Source of the DNA: an uncultured Lachnospiraceae bacterium | GTDB lineage: Bacteria > Bacillota > Clostridia > Lachnospirales > Lachnospiraceae | Reading direction: 5' to 3' | Assembly: GCA_910579505.1 (NCBI GenBank) | Contig: CAJTTZ010000008.1 | Coordinates: 124,001-188,000 of the forward strand | DNA length: 64,000 nt | In this document: piece by piece, positions 25,659 through 34,695 of the stretch | Layout: each line of letters begins with the position of its first letter | Numbering within the stretch: the first letter of the stretch is position 1 | The notes under the pieces: model-generated | What the model was told of the DNA's origin: nothing | The model's database searches: none | What the model saw: the letters and a program-made list of their open reading frames with translations, nothing else | Made by a program: the position numbers and the translations under genes

Positions 25659-26546
25659 CTAGTAATCTTTCTCTTTGAAAATGGCGTTGACCACCTTGGA
25701 GAGCACCACGCCCAGCACCACGATCAGAACCGCCAGCGCCGCGCCGTAGTCCACGTTCTTCGTCTCCATCGTCTGATAGTACATGTACGTGCCGGTCAGG
25801 AAAGTCGTCTTAAGGGGCATCCCCTTGGGGAACATGACCCACGGCAGGTCGAACACCTTGAGCGCACCGGTAACCGCCAGGACGCTGCAGGTACAGATCA
25901 CATTGTGGAGCATCGGAACCGATATGTAGCGCACCCGCTGTAATGCCGTCGCGCCGTCGATTGTAGCCGCCTCATACAGCTCGTCGGAAATATTGTTCAG
26001 TCCCGTCACAAGGATGACAAAGTAAAATCCCACGTACTGCCACATAACCGGCGCCATCATCGTGACAAGGGCGATTCCCTCCGCCTTCCAGTCCGTCAGG
26101 TCCTGTTTCCCCAACACTTCTAACAACTGGTTGATCATGCCTTTGTCATAAAGGAAAATCAGGTTGAACATCAGGCCTAATGCCGTGGCGGAAATCACGA
26201 TGGGGAAGAAAAAGAGCGTTCTGAAAATCTGTTTTCCCCTGCCGATATTGTCCACCATCAGCGCCAGCACGATGGCAATTCCCACCTGCCCCACCAGCGT
26301 GACAAGCATCATGATGATCGTATTCTTTACGGAAGTCCACACGTTCGGGTCGTGCAGCATCTCCTCATAGTTCGTATACCACGGCGCGTTAAACTCGGTT
26401 GCCGTCGCGCCAAGCTGTTTCAGGTGCATAAAACTGTTAATGATTGTTTTAAAGAACGGATAATAGAGGAACAGCACCATGAACAGAAACGCCGGAAGAA
26501 GAAACGCCAGTGCCGGCTTTTTATTGCGATATATATTAGCTCCCAT
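25659..26546 (-). CDS. Carbohydrate ABC transporter permease (MalF-type)
   Basis: The first membrane subunit of the CUT1 importer. It has six hydrophobic segments and an EAA loop, ELYEAATIDGATALQRVRYISVPML (about residue 210), that contacts the ATPase. The ATG at 26546 has GGAGGTGGCTT upstream; 295 residues. It lies between the binding-protein gene and the second permease gene, the standard order. A strong hairpin (26584-26609) separates it from the binding-protein gene. Confidence 0.92.
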   Translation of the reverse strand: MGANIYRNKKPALAFLLPAFLFMVLFLYYPFFKTIINSFMHLKQLGATATEFNAPWYTNYEEMLHDPNVWTSVKNTIIMMLVTLVGQVGIAIVLALMVDNIGRGKQIFRTLFFFPIVISATALGLMFNLIFLYDKGMINQLLEVLGKQDLTDWKAEGIALVTMMAPVMWQYVGFYFVILVTGLNNISDELYEAATIDGATALQRVRYISVPMLHNVICTCSVLAVTGALKVFDLPWVMFPKGMPLKTTFLTGTYMYYQTMETKNVDYGAALAVLIVVLGVVLSKVVNAIFKEKDY

Positions 26547-26583
26547 AAGCCACCTCCACACTTTTCCAAAAGTTTTTTAAGGA

Positions 26584-26609
26584 AAGGGCAGGGTAATCCC
26601 CTGCCCCTT
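26584..26609 (-). terminator. Intercistronic hairpin after the binding-protein gene
   Basis: AAGGGCAGGG pairs with CCCTGCCCCTT around a short loop, 22 nt after the binding-protein stop. No long T-run follows, so partial termination or 3'-end stabilisation is likely. This would favour the binding protein over the permeases. Confidence 0.65.
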
Positions 26610-26630
26610 CAAACACTCCCCTATGTGTTT

Positions 26631-28055
26631 TTACTGATTGTGATATGCGTCTAAGCCTTCCGCTACCGCATCCTCTGCTGCCACTCTGCCTGTCACGATC
26701 TCGGGCATACCGTCGAAGGTAGATACGCGGCAGTCGCCTGCGAACAGATCCTGTACCGCACCCGTCAGGGACGTGGTGCCTGCCATCATGTTCATCGCCT
26801 TAATCTGCAGAGAGTTGAACTGTGAGGAGTCAACCTCCGGTGCATTTTTCAGTGCGGATGCGCCGTGCTGCGCAAACTTGGGAACCTGCTCGTCAGAAGT
26901 CAGGTACTCTACAAAGCTGACTGCTGCAGCTCTCTTAGCCGGATCATCCCATGCCTTTCTTGTGATAAAGTATCCAGAGGACAGACCGCCTACCAGATCG
27001 GTTGCCTTTCTGCTGCCCTTGCCGGGTACATAGGTTACATCAAACTTATCTAACTTTGCGGAATCCAGAGTTGCCGGATCGTTAGGGTCGGACTGGCATG
27101 CGCCTACGATACCGCCCACTTTCCAGGAACCGTCGATCAGGAACGCAGCCTTGCCTTCCGTGAACATTGCGAAGGTCTCGTCGTCGGTTGCGGAGAGCGT
27201 GTTCTCCGGGAAGTAGCCCAGCTCATACAGCTCCTTGATGTCGTTCATGCCCTGCACCCATGCCTGGCCGTTCTCGTCGCCCGCGTTCTCCGGGATCTCC
27301 AGATGCGTTGCGGGAGACTGGTTGTTAAAGATTGCGAACTCCCACCAGTAGTGAGGGATGTTGCCAAGCGCTGCCGCGATAGGCGCGTAGCCTGCCGCCT
27401 TGATCTTCTCGCAGTCTGCCTTGAACTGGTCCATGGTGTAGTCTGTGCCGGGCATTGCCACGCCTGCTGCCTCAAGAATCTCGGTGTTCACAAACATTGC
27501 CTCCCAATAGCCGTTTGCAGGTACCGCGTATTTCTTATTGTCCACCAGAGAAGCTGTGATCAGATCCTCGTTCATGTTGGACGCGTAATCAGGATACTCT
27601 GCGCGGATCTCGTCGATGGAGACCACCTTGCCCGCCTCGATGAAGCTGTTGGAGTCCGCCCCGTTGAAGAAGAACAGCACATCCGGCTCGGAACCTGTCT
27701 CAAAGTCCGTCGCAACCCTCGTCTTGAAGGTCTCGTCGGCGGTTGCGGAAGTGTCAACTACCGAGTTGCCTGTCTCTGCCTCCCAGCCTTTCACCGCATC
27801 TTTGTAGTTCTGTGCGTTGGAATCCTCGCCTGCGAAGGTGGTGGTCACGACCAGCTCCACGGGGCCTTCCGCCGCTGCGGGCGCTTCCGCTGCCTCCCCT
27901 GCGTCTGCCGCCGGCGCTTCCGCTGCCGGAGTCTCCGCTGCAGCGTCCCCTCCAGTACCCGCTGCGTTTCCTGCGTCACCGCTATTTCCGCATGCTGTCA
28001 TGGATAATACCATGGCGCCTGCCAGCATTGCTGCCATCATTCTCTTTTTCATCAT
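26631..28055 (-). CDS. ABC transporter sugar-binding lipoprotein
   Basis: An extracellular solute-binding protein tethered by lipid. The lipobox ends in Cys 22 (LSMTAC), then comes a long Ala/Pro/Glu/Gly linker (residues about 23-65) and a family 1-type binding domain to residue 474. The context (phosphorylase, NagA, NagB) suggests it binds GlcNAc oligosaccharides such as diacetylchitobiose. The start has a GGGAGGATAAGGGT ribosome site. The 119-nt spacer before it may hold a promoter, but none is convincing. Confidence 0.88.
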   Translation of the reverse strand: MMKKRMMAAMLAGAMVLSMTACGNSGDAGNAAGTGGDAAAETPAAEAPAADAGEAAEAPAAAEGPVELVVTTTFAGEDSNAQNYKDAVKGWEAETGNSVVDTSATADETFKTRVATDFETGSEPDVLFFFNGADSNSFIEAGKVVSIDEIRAEYPDYASNMNEDLITASLVDNKKYAVPANGYWEAMFVNTEILEAAGVAMPGTDYTMDQFKADCEKIKAAGYAPIAAALGNIPHYWWEFAIFNNQSPATHLEIPENAGDENGQAWVQGMNDIKELYELGYFPENTLSATDDETFAMFTEGKAAFLIDGSWKVGGIVGACQSDPNDPATLDSAKLDKFDVTYVPGKGSRKATDLVGGLSSGYFITRKAWDDPAKRAAAVSFVEYLTSDEQVPKFAQHGASALKNAPEVDSSQFNSLQIKAMNMMAGTTSLTGAVQDLFAGDCRVSTFDGMPEIVTGRVAAEDAVAEGLDAYHNQ

Positions 28056-28174
28056 ACCCTTATCCTCCCTTTCGTTTACATCCAGATCGCTTTCGTCTGT
28101 TGTTTTTGTTTATGTACTTATCATACTCCGTAGGGGAGAATCAGAAAATTGTTGGGATTGTTCTTTTTTGCCTT

Positions 28175-29962
28175 TTATTGTTCGCTTGGCACTTCCATTT
28201 TGAGCAATATTGTGCTGACTGTATGATCGTTTTCATTACTTTCTATAAATAGTCCACAATCCACCCCGTATATCATCTTCAGTCTCTGGTCAACATTACG
28301 AATCCCAAGGCTGACGCGCTTCTCCTTTTCAAGCTCAATGTCCTGTGACAAAATCCTGTCGATCCTTTTCCTGTCTTCCTCTGTCAGATGTCCGTTATCC
28401 TCCACCTCGATACACAGATACCCGTCCTCACGCTTAAACAGCCGGACTTCCAGCCTTCCCTGCTCGGTGATATCTATGCCGTGCTCCACCGCATTCTCCA
28501 CAATGGGCTGGATAATCAGCCTTGGCACCTGTACATTGAGAAGCCGCTCGTCGATTCTTTCTTCGCACTGGAATTTCGCCCCGAAACGCTGGGATATAAT
28601 GTAGAGATAGGCGTCCGCATATGCCATCTCCTCCGCCACGGAATGAAACTGCGCTTCCCTTCTGTTCATAGTCTCCCCCAGCATGGTGGAGAGGGCTTCA
28701 ATCATGCCGCTCACCTTATAGTTGCCGTTTAAGCGTGCCTCCCAGTTAATGATCTCGAGCGTATTATTCAAAAAATGAGGGTTAATCTGGGACTGCAGCG
28801 CCATGATCTTTGCGTCCCTGAGCGCAACCTCCTCCAGATAAATTTTGTCAAACTGATTTTTCAGCTGCTTTGACATATGGTTGAAGGACTCCTTCATATG
28901 ATAAAACTCCTCATTGTCCTCCTCGTTTACAACCTGTACGCCCAGATTCCCATCCCTAACCATATCTGCCGCCGCCATCAGCTCTCCCAGGGGCACCGTC
29001 ACCTTGTTGTGGAAAAAACGCATCATCTGCACCACCAGCGGTATCATGAACAGGAACAAAATCAGGAAAAAGTACCACATGACTTTCATCTCCGCATAGG
29101 TCACGCTGTTGTCGAGACTGACCAGAAGCACCATCGTTCCGTCATACATTTTGATTCGCCGGTACGCGTGGGAATAGCCGCCGCCCTTGTACTCATACAG
29201 CGCATCACGTTCTCCCAGCGCGCTTTGCATATAATCGTAGCTGTGTTCCGGGTGATCCTCATGCTCCTGTAAACCCGGCACAAGCAGTTCACCGTTCCAG
29301 TACAGGGCGGCGTCCGCATAACCCCATATACCCGCGTAGCTTTTCATCAGAGAATCCTGATCCAGCTCCAACGCAAGCACCGCATAGGGGACAAACTTGG
29401 ATGTCACAAGATTCCTGACCATATAAATCCTGCCGTCAATCCCCACGAGCGTCGTTCCCGTATCAAGCGTCTCTGCCACCTCCAGTATTTTCTCCCTCGC
29501 TCTGGTGTTGAAGAAACGAATGTCCTGATAGGTTCCGCCGTTGCTCTCGTTCAGCGCATAGTAGCAGCTTCCCGGCTCATTTAACACCACCAGCTCCGCC
29601 GTTTTGCAGTTATCGTCATAGGCATACTGCTGCCTTAAAAACTCCTCCACGCTTTTCTCAAATTCTGTGCGGTCTTTCTGCCCGAAATACTGCCTGTAAT
29701 ATTTTGAAATCATCGCCATATAGGAAGCGTTTTTGGACGCCGTCTCACAATCCTTGATCTGGATCTGCATGATCTCCACCGTCTTGTCCACCGAAGACTG
29801 AATGGTCTGCTCCACCTGTCTGAGCACATTTTTCGTCATCAGTACAATAACCACACAAATCATAATAAGTAACGGCAAAAACCACCCAAACATGAGCCGC
29901 CTTACCATGCTCCATCTGAGTGATTTTTTCCGTCTGTGTTTTTCCACAGCCTTATTTGTCAT
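28175..29962 (-). CDS. Sensor histidine kinase (YesM-like)
   Basis: A membrane sensor with an N-terminal transmembrane helix (about residue 20), an extracellular region to about residue 290, a second helix, and a HAMP-like segment. The phospho-accepting His is in LQSQINPHFLNNTLE (about residue 393). The ATP-binding part has PIVENAVEHGI (about residue 487) and SLGIRNVDQRL. At 595 residues it is the standard length. It pairs with the AraC-type response regulator and likely senses external sugar or the loaded binding protein. Confidence 0.9.
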   Translation of the reverse strand: MTNKAVEKHRRKKSLRWSMVRRLMFGWFLPLLIMICVVIVLMTKNVLRQVEQTIQSSVDKTVEIMQIQIKDCETASKNASYMAMISKYYRQYFGQKDRTEFEKSVEEFLRQQYAYDDNCKTAELVVLNEPGSCYYALNESNGGTYQDIRFFNTRAREKILEVAETLDTGTTLVGIDGRIYMVRNLVTSKFVPYAVLALELDQDSLMKSYAGIWGYADAALYWNGELLVPGLQEHEDHPEHSYDYMQSALGERDALYEYKGGGYSHAYRRIKMYDGTMVLLVSLDNSVTYAEMKVMWYFFLILFLFMIPLVVQMMRFFHNKVTVPLGELMAAADMVRDGNLGVQVVNEEDNEEFYHMKESFNHMSKQLKNQFDKIYLEEVALRDAKIMALQSQINPHFLNNTLEIINWEARLNGNYKVSGMIEALSTMLGETMNRREAQFHSVAEEMAYADAYLYIISQRFGAKFQCEERIDERLLNVQVPRLIIQPIVENAVEHGIDITEQGRLEVRLFKREDGYLCIEVEDNGHLTEEDRKRIDRILSQDIELEKEKRVSLGIRNVDQRLKMIYGVDCGLFIESNENDHTVSTILLKMEVPSEQ

Positions 29963-29997
29963 ACTGTTTATGATACCCTCCGTTTTTTCTTATCTTA

Positions 29998-31410
29998 TCA
30001 TAAACCCAGATAATCCTCAAACACCTTACAGAACGCCGCCGCATCCTGCTTCTCCTTCATCTCGCAGAAGATGCGGAGAAGCGGCTCCGTGCCGGAGAAC
30101 CTGACGGAGATCCAGCCGCCGTCTTTTAAGTAAATCTTTAAGCCATCCAGATAGGAAACATTCTCCACCTCATAGGGAATCTGCGGCAGCTCCTTATCCT
30201 GCAAAAGCTGCTTCTGGATCGCCTCCTTTTTCTGCGGACTGAAACGGTAGTCCCGCTCCTCCAGCGCCATACCGCCGTACTCCTTCCGAATCGACTCCAT
30301 GATCTCGGAAAGCTTCATGCCGGTCACCGCAATCATCTCCACCAAAAGCGCGGAGGCGTAAATGCCGTCCTTACCCTTAATGTGTCCTCTCACCGCCATG
30401 CCGCCGGAGGACTCGCCGCCGATGATGGCGTCCGTGGCAAACATCTTTGCGGAAATATGTTTGAATCCGACAGGCACCTCGTAGCACTTCTCCCCGAAAC
30501 TCTCCGCCACCCGGTCAAGCAGATGGGTAGTACAGATATTTCTCACTGCCGGGCCGTGCCAGCCCTTATATTTCACCAGATAGTAGTACAGCAGCACCAG
30601 AATATCGTTGGGATGCAGGAAGTTCCCCTGGTCGTCGATCACGCCGATCCGATCCGCGTCGCCGTCCGTGGCAAGCCCCAGGTCGCAGCGTCTGTCAATC
30701 ACATAGTTTTGCAGCGCGCGAAGCGTCTCCGCCGTGGGCGCGGGAAGCTTGCCGCCGAAAAGCGTGTCGTGCCTCTCATGGATGGTCTCCACCTCGCATC
30801 TTGCCGTCATCAGAATGGTTTTTAAGGAAGTCTCGCTCACCCCGTACATGGGGTCAAGCGCAATGCGAAGCCCCCTCATCTTGATCTTGTCCATGTCCAC
30901 CGTGTCGATGATACTGTCCAGATACTCATTGAGCGGGTAGATCTCCTCGATCAGCCCCTTCTCAATGCCTTCCGCGTAATTCATCTCGTCCACGGGGATA
31001 TCCGTCACCTCGTTTATGTACCGCTCGATATCCGCCGTCTGCACCTCGTCCGCATCCCGTCCGCCGAAAGTAAACACCTTGATGCCGTTGTAAACTGCCG
31101 GATTGTGGCTTGCGGTAATCATCATGCCGTAGTGGTACTCATGCTTCATCACATAGAACATGACGAGCGGCGTGGGCGCCGATTTGTTGATGAGGCTTGC
31201 CTTGATCCCTTCCGCGGCAAAAACCTGCGCCGCCCACTGCATCGCCTCCTTGGAGAGGAAGCGCCTGTCATAGCCAAGCACAATACCCTCCTTCTCCACC
31301 TTCTCCTCCCGCATCTTATCGCAGATCGCCCTCGATAAAATCTGGATGTTCTCCTTCGTAAATTCATCTCCGATCACGGCTCTCCAGCCGCCCGTCCCAA
31401 ACTTAATCAT
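29998..31410 (-). CDS. Phosphohexomutase (GlcNAc-phosphate mutase candidate)
   Basis: An alpha-D-phosphohexomutase of 470 residues. The phosphoserine motif TASHNP (about residue 99), metal loop ATDGDADRIG (about residue 244), sugar loop GGESSGG (about residue 325) and phosphate loop VRFSGTEPLLR (about residue 440) are intact. Its position after a GH94 phosphorylase that should make GlcNAc-1-P suggests it forms GlcNAc-6-P for NagA. A general phosphoglucomutase role cannot be excluded. The ribosome site is AAAGGAGGG. Confidence 0.85.
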   Translation of the reverse strand: MIKFGTGGWRAVIGDEFTKENIQILSRAICDKMREEKVEKEGIVLGYDRRFLSKEAMQWAAQVFAAEGIKASLINKSAPTPLVMFYVMKHEYHYGMMITASHNPAVYNGIKVFTFGGRDADEVQTADIERYINEVTDIPVDEMNYAEGIEKGLIEEIYPLNEYLDSIIDTVDMDKIKMRGLRIALDPMYGVSETSLKTILMTARCEVETIHERHDTLFGGKLPAPTAETLRALQNYVIDRRCDLGLATDGDADRIGVIDDQGNFLHPNDILVLLYYYLVKYKGWHGPAVRNICTTHLLDRVAESFGEKCYEVPVGFKHISAKMFATDAIIGGESSGGMAVRGHIKGKDGIYASALLVEMIAVTGMKLSEIMESIRKEYGGMALEERDYRFSPQKKEAIQKQLLQDKELPQIPYEVENVSYLDGLKIYLKDGGWISVRFSGTEPLLRIFCEMKEKQDAAAFCKVFEDYLGL

Positions 31411-31558
31411 TGTATACCCTCCTTTTTCCTGCCGTGGCTTAAACCCGCCTGTTTCTCCTTCCAGCCCGCCGCAGCCTCTGTTTCTATTCCGATTCGCGAA
31501 GTGCTTTCCTTAGTAAACTCGATTTCTCACAATTTTTCAGGTTTTTCTTCGCCGCACA

Positions 31559-33973
31559 TTATTTCACTCCCATCGTTACCTCAACTACATGCCTGCTGCC
31601 CGCTTCCATAGGCAGAATCTTGTCTGTCGCAACGCCGTCCACCTTGATTTCCTTCACGCCCTTCATCACGCCGCCCGGGTTGCTCACCCGGATCTCGTAG
31701 ACCGCGCCCCTCCATTCACGTACCGCGTCAAACGCCTTCCAGTCCGCCGGAATACAGGGATCAATGGTCAGGCTGTCATAGTCGGGCCGTATTCCCAACA
31801 TGAACCTTGTAGCCGAGAAATAGGACCAGCCGCCGGAACCTGTCATAAAAGGATGCCTCGCCCTGCCGAACGCGGTGTGGTCCCTGCCCATGACAAACTG
31901 ACAGTAGGAATACGGCTCCGACTCCCTCATCTCAATCTTGTCATTCTGGTGATAAGGACAGAGCGCGTCGTAAAATTTCATAGCAAGATCGCCTCTTCCC
32001 CTCATACATGCCGCCGCCCATGCCCAGGGATTCGGATGGGAGAAAATCGCCCCGTTCTCCTTTACCCCCGGATACACTCTGGTGACAAAGCCGATATCGT
32101 CATCCGGCACGGTATAAGACGGAGTGTTCAGCAGCAACCCGTAAGGTGTGTAGAGATACTGGTCGATGGCAGCAAGCGCCTTATCCGCTTTCTCCTCATC
32201 CGCCGCGCCCGACAGAACCGCCCAGGCGTTGGATTCCAGATGCACCCTGCCCTCTGTGTCCGCCTGCATGCCGATCTTTTTCCCCTTCGCCGTGATACCC
32301 CTGATAAACCACTCGCCGTCCCAGAGCTGCGTATTGCACACTTCCTGCACCCGCGCCGCAATCTGCGCGTATTTGTCTGCATCTTCATCCCTGCCCAGAC
32401 GCTTGGCGAGACCGATGAACTGTGTCAGCGCCCAGTAGTGCAGGAAACTTACCATGGCACTCTCGCCGCCGCCCAGATTCAGGCAGTCGTTCCAGTCGGC
32501 GCGAAGCCCCTTGCAGATGCCCGTCTGCCCCACCTGCTCCGTGGAGAAGTCCAGAATCCGTTTCAGATGCTCATAGACCGACTCCGTCTCCTTTTTCCCT
32601 TCCAGAAACGTGTCCGCATAAGGCAGCTGCAAAGAAGCAAAATCCTGATCCCCCGTCTCCTTGATATACTCCGTCACCGCAGCCACAAGCCAAAGGGCGT
32701 CGTCTGAGCAAGCATCCTTCAGTCCGTGTATAATGCTGTCTTTATCCGGCTCCGGAATCACCGTCGGGGATTTAAAAGGCTTTACGCCCGTATCTTCCAT
32801 AAACCACTCCGGCTGGAACAGGTGCAGCCCGTAGCCCGCGCTCGTAAGCCCTCTGAGAAGCTGCTCGATCCGCTCCCTGCACTTGCCGGGATTTGAGTGG
32901 GGAATCGTCATGGCGTCCTGCGCCGTGTCCCGGTAACCCAGCCCCACTCTGCCGCCTACCTCGATAAAGGAGGCGAACCGGGAAAACATAACATTGATCT
33001 CCGACTGGTACAGTGTCCATGTGTTGAGCAGGGCGTTCATCCCCTCGTTCGGCGTCTGCACCTGTAATTTGGAACACTTTTCCTCCCAGAAATTCTTAAG
33101 ATCCTCACGCGCCGCATCTACCGCGCCGTGATCCGCGTACTTTGCGCGGATGCGCCTCCCCTCGTCCCTTCTGCCCTCCCCGAGCATAAAGACAAAGCGG
33201 GCCTCCTCCCCCGGCTGCAGCGTCAGATTCTTCTGCAGACTGCCGCAGTGGTTTCCCCCTTTTTCATACGAAGAGAAGCACTGGCCCGCGATCACCGCCG
33301 CCGGATTTGTCTCCGTATTGTATGTGCCGAGGAATTTGTCCCGCATACAGTCAAAACCGTCCGGCGTAAAGTCCGCCGTAAAATACTGGTACCCTTCCTC
33401 CTCATAAAACAAATCTTCCTCGATGATCCCGTCTTCGTAAGACGCGCCTGCGCAGTACAGGCTCATCTGATAGTTCTGGTTGTCAATCATGATATGGTGG
33501 AACGAAAATTCCAGATAGGAGAACAGACTTAAGTTTCTTGCCCTGTCTCCTGTGTTCTTCACCTTCACATCCCAGAGCTGCACCGCTTCGCCCCTGGGAA
33601 TAAACATGGTCTGAGATGCCTGTATCCCCTCATACTCGCACTCATAGACCGTGTAGGACATGCCGTGGCGGCAGGTGTACTTCGCCTGATCTAACGGCTT
33701 GCCCACCGGCTGCCATGATACCGACCAGTAATCCGCACTGTCATTGTCCCGCAGATACACATAAAAACCCGGTCTGTCCATGGGCACCGCATTTCCCCGG
33801 AAGCGGCTGATCCTGTGGTACTCCGGCGTCTTGTAGAAAAGATAACCGCCCGCCGTGTGGTTCACCACCGCCGCCATATCCTCCACGCCGAGATAGTTCG
33901 TCCATGAACAGGGCAGATCCACCCTGTCAATGACATACTCCCTGTTTTCATTGTCAAAATGTCCGTATTTCAT
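31559..33973 (-). CDS. chbP: N,N'-diacetylchitobiose phosphorylase (GH94)
   Basis: A GH94 enzyme of 804 residues, near the 801 of Vibrio ChbP. The catalytic acid is Asp 493 in LRADWNDCLNL. The sequence also has MKYGHFDNENREY at the start, VGLGYRDTAQDAM (about residue 343) and SMSLY/NHCGSL-type stretches recalled as closer to chitobiose than cellobiose phosphorylases. It would convert (GlcNAc)2 and phosphate to GlcNAc-1-P and GlcNAc. The nagA/nagB context agrees. The ATG at 33973 has GGGGAGGGG upstream. It heads the operon. Confidence 0.85.
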   Translation of the reverse strand: MKYGHFDNENREYVIDRVDLPCSWTNYLGVEDMAAVVNHTAGGYLFYKTPEYHRISRFRGNAVPMDRPGFYVYLRDNDSADYWSVSWQPVGKPLDQAKYTCRHGMSYTVYECEYEGIQASQTMFIPRGEAVQLWDVKVKNTGDRARNLSLFSYLEFSFHHIMIDNQNYQMSLYCAGASYEDGIIEEDLFYEEEGYQYFTADFTPDGFDCMRDKFLGTYNTETNPAAVIAGQCFSSYEKGGNHCGSLQKNLTLQPGEEARFVFMLGEGRRDEGRRIRAKYADHGAVDAAREDLKNFWEEKCSKLQVQTPNEGMNALLNTWTLYQSEINVMFSRFASFIEVGGRVGLGYRDTAQDAMTIPHSNPGKCRERIEQLLRGLTSAGYGLHLFQPEWFMEDTGVKPFKSPTVIPEPDKDSIIHGLKDACSDDALWLVAAVTEYIKETGDQDFASLQLPYADTFLEGKKETESVYEHLKRILDFSTEQVGQTGICKGLRADWNDCLNLGGGESAMVSFLHYWALTQFIGLAKRLGRDEDADKYAQIAARVQEVCNTQLWDGEWFIRGITAKGKKIGMQADTEGRVHLESNAWAVLSGAADEEKADKALAAIDQYLYTPYGLLLNTPSYTVPDDDIGFVTRVYPGVKENGAIFSHPNPWAWAAACMRGRGDLAMKFYDALCPYHQNDKIEMRESEPYSYCQFVMGRDHTAFGRARHPFMTGSGGWSYFSATRFMLGIRPDYDSLTIDPCIPADWKAFDAVREWRGAVYEIRVSNPGGVMKGVKEIKVDGVATDKILPMEAGSRHVVEVTMGVK

Positions 33974-34028
33974 GTAACCCCTCCCCGTTTGCGGCGCTAA
34001 TATCCGTCCTTGCGCCTTCTTATCTTCC

Positions 34029-34034
34029 ATTATA
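34029..34034 (-). promoter_or_regulatory. Probable -10 of the chitobiose operon promoter
   Basis: TATAAT on the minus strand, about 55 nt before the chbP start. The -35 region is poor (TTCCAA at 17 nt). An AGGAA..TTCCT inverted repeat lies between. A weak -35 fits an activator such as the YesN-type regulator. Confidence 0.5.
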
Positions 34035-34119
34035 GGGAGGAAATGTTTCCTTGGAAATAGATTAAGATGTGATAATTTGCCTTTTCTTGTGATGGTGGAC
34101 AATGGCGGTCAAACGTGAA

Positions 34120-34143
34120 AGGACACCGCCGAAGCGATGTCCT
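34120..34143 (-). terminator. Terminator of tRNA-Leu(CAG)
   Basis: AGGACATCGC and GCGGTGTCCT pair around a TTCG tetraloop and are followed by TTTC on the minus strand, just after the tRNA 3' end. Confidence 0.75.
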
Positions 34144-34150
34144 CTGTGCG

Positions 34151-34234
34151 TGCAGGAAAAGAGACTTGAACTCTCATGGTATTGCTACCACACGGACCTG
34201 AACCGTGCGCGTCTGCCAATTCCGCCATTCCTGC
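34151..34234 (-). tRNA. tRNA-Leu (CAG)
   Basis: An 84-nt class II tRNA. The acceptor stem is GCAGGAA/TTCCTGC with discriminator A. The anticodon stem CACGG/CCGTG encloses loop TTCAGGT, giving anticodon CAG. The long variable arm and T-loop GTTCAAGTC are clear. No CCA is encoded. Confidence 0.96.
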
Positions 34235-34318
34235 GAACAAATGTTATTTTATCTTTTTTTATGTCGCATGTCAACCCTTTATCTTAAAATCTTTCAAACA
34301 TTTTTTTGCCAAAAGCAC

Positions 34319-34347
34319 TTGACTTTTTCCCTGTCAAACATTATTAT
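34319..34347 (+). promoter_or_regulatory. Promoter of tRNA-Leu(AAG)
   Basis: TTGACT (34319-34324), a 17-nt spacer and TATTAT (34342-34347), 23 nt before the tRNA. Confidence 0.65.
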
Positions 34348-34370
34348 ATTAAATGCGTTGTGTAACGTAT

Positions 34371-34454
34371 GCGGAAGTGCTGGAATTGGCAGACAGGCTA
34401 GACTAAGGATCTAGTGATGGGTTCATCGTGTGGGTTCAAGTCCCATCTTCCGCA
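34371..34454 (+). tRNA. tRNA-Leu (AAG)
   Basis: An 84-nt class II tRNA with acceptor GCGGAAG/CTTCCGC and discriminator A. The anticodon stem CTAGA/TCTAG encloses CTAAGGA, giving anticodon AAG. The variable arm and GTTCAAGTC T-loop are clear. Its last 20 nt recur at 36134 and 37590, marking it as an integration target. Confidence 0.96.
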
Positions 34455-34455
34455 G
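34435..34455 (+). repeat. tRNA 3'-end repeat R1 (intact tRNA copy)
   Basis: TTCAAGTCCCATCTTCCGCA plus one G, the T-arm and acceptor 3' end of tRNA-Leu(AAG). Perfect copies occur at 36134-36154 and 37590-37610. This is the likely att core. Confidence 0.85.
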
Positions 34456-34457
34456 CG

Positions 34458-34495
34458 AAAAAGGAAACCTTGTGAATGATGGGGTTTCCTTTTTT
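34458..34495. terminator. tRNA terminator, bidirectional (copy 1)
   Basis: AAAAAGGAAACC pairs with GGTTTCCTTTTTT. It works for the tRNA on the plus strand and for the toxin-antitoxin genes converging from the minus strand. Confidence 0.85.
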
Positions 34496-34513
34496 ATTGA
34501 ATCTTATACTATT

Positions 34514-34693
34514 TTATAAAGACGCCTTCTGTAACTTTCTTTCCTGTATCTGCCTGTGTACTTCCATACCACGTTCATTATAATAATTTTGCCTTTCCCG
34601 TGGATTCATATCTTTAGTAAGATAGTAATTGTACTCTCTTAACTTATGAATATCATCAATCGTAAAATCAGGACTTAAAATAGGCTTTTCCAT
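34514..34693 (-). CDS. Small partner protein of the PIN gene, possible antitoxin
   Basis: A 59-residue protein, starting MEKPILSPDFTIDDIHKLRE and highly charged with several Tyr and Arg. The ATG at 34693 lies 2 nt after the PIN stop, so the two are translationally coupled. A paralogue occurs at 37591-37839 (shared SPDFTIxDIHKxREY and LTKDM). I know no family for it. Its size and linkage to a PIN protein suggest an antitoxin, though gene order (toxin first) is unusual. Confidence 0.65.
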   Translation of the reverse strand: MEKPILSPDFTIDDIHKLREYNYYLTKDMNPRERQNYYNERGMEVHRQIQERKLQKASL

Positions 34694-34695
34694 AA

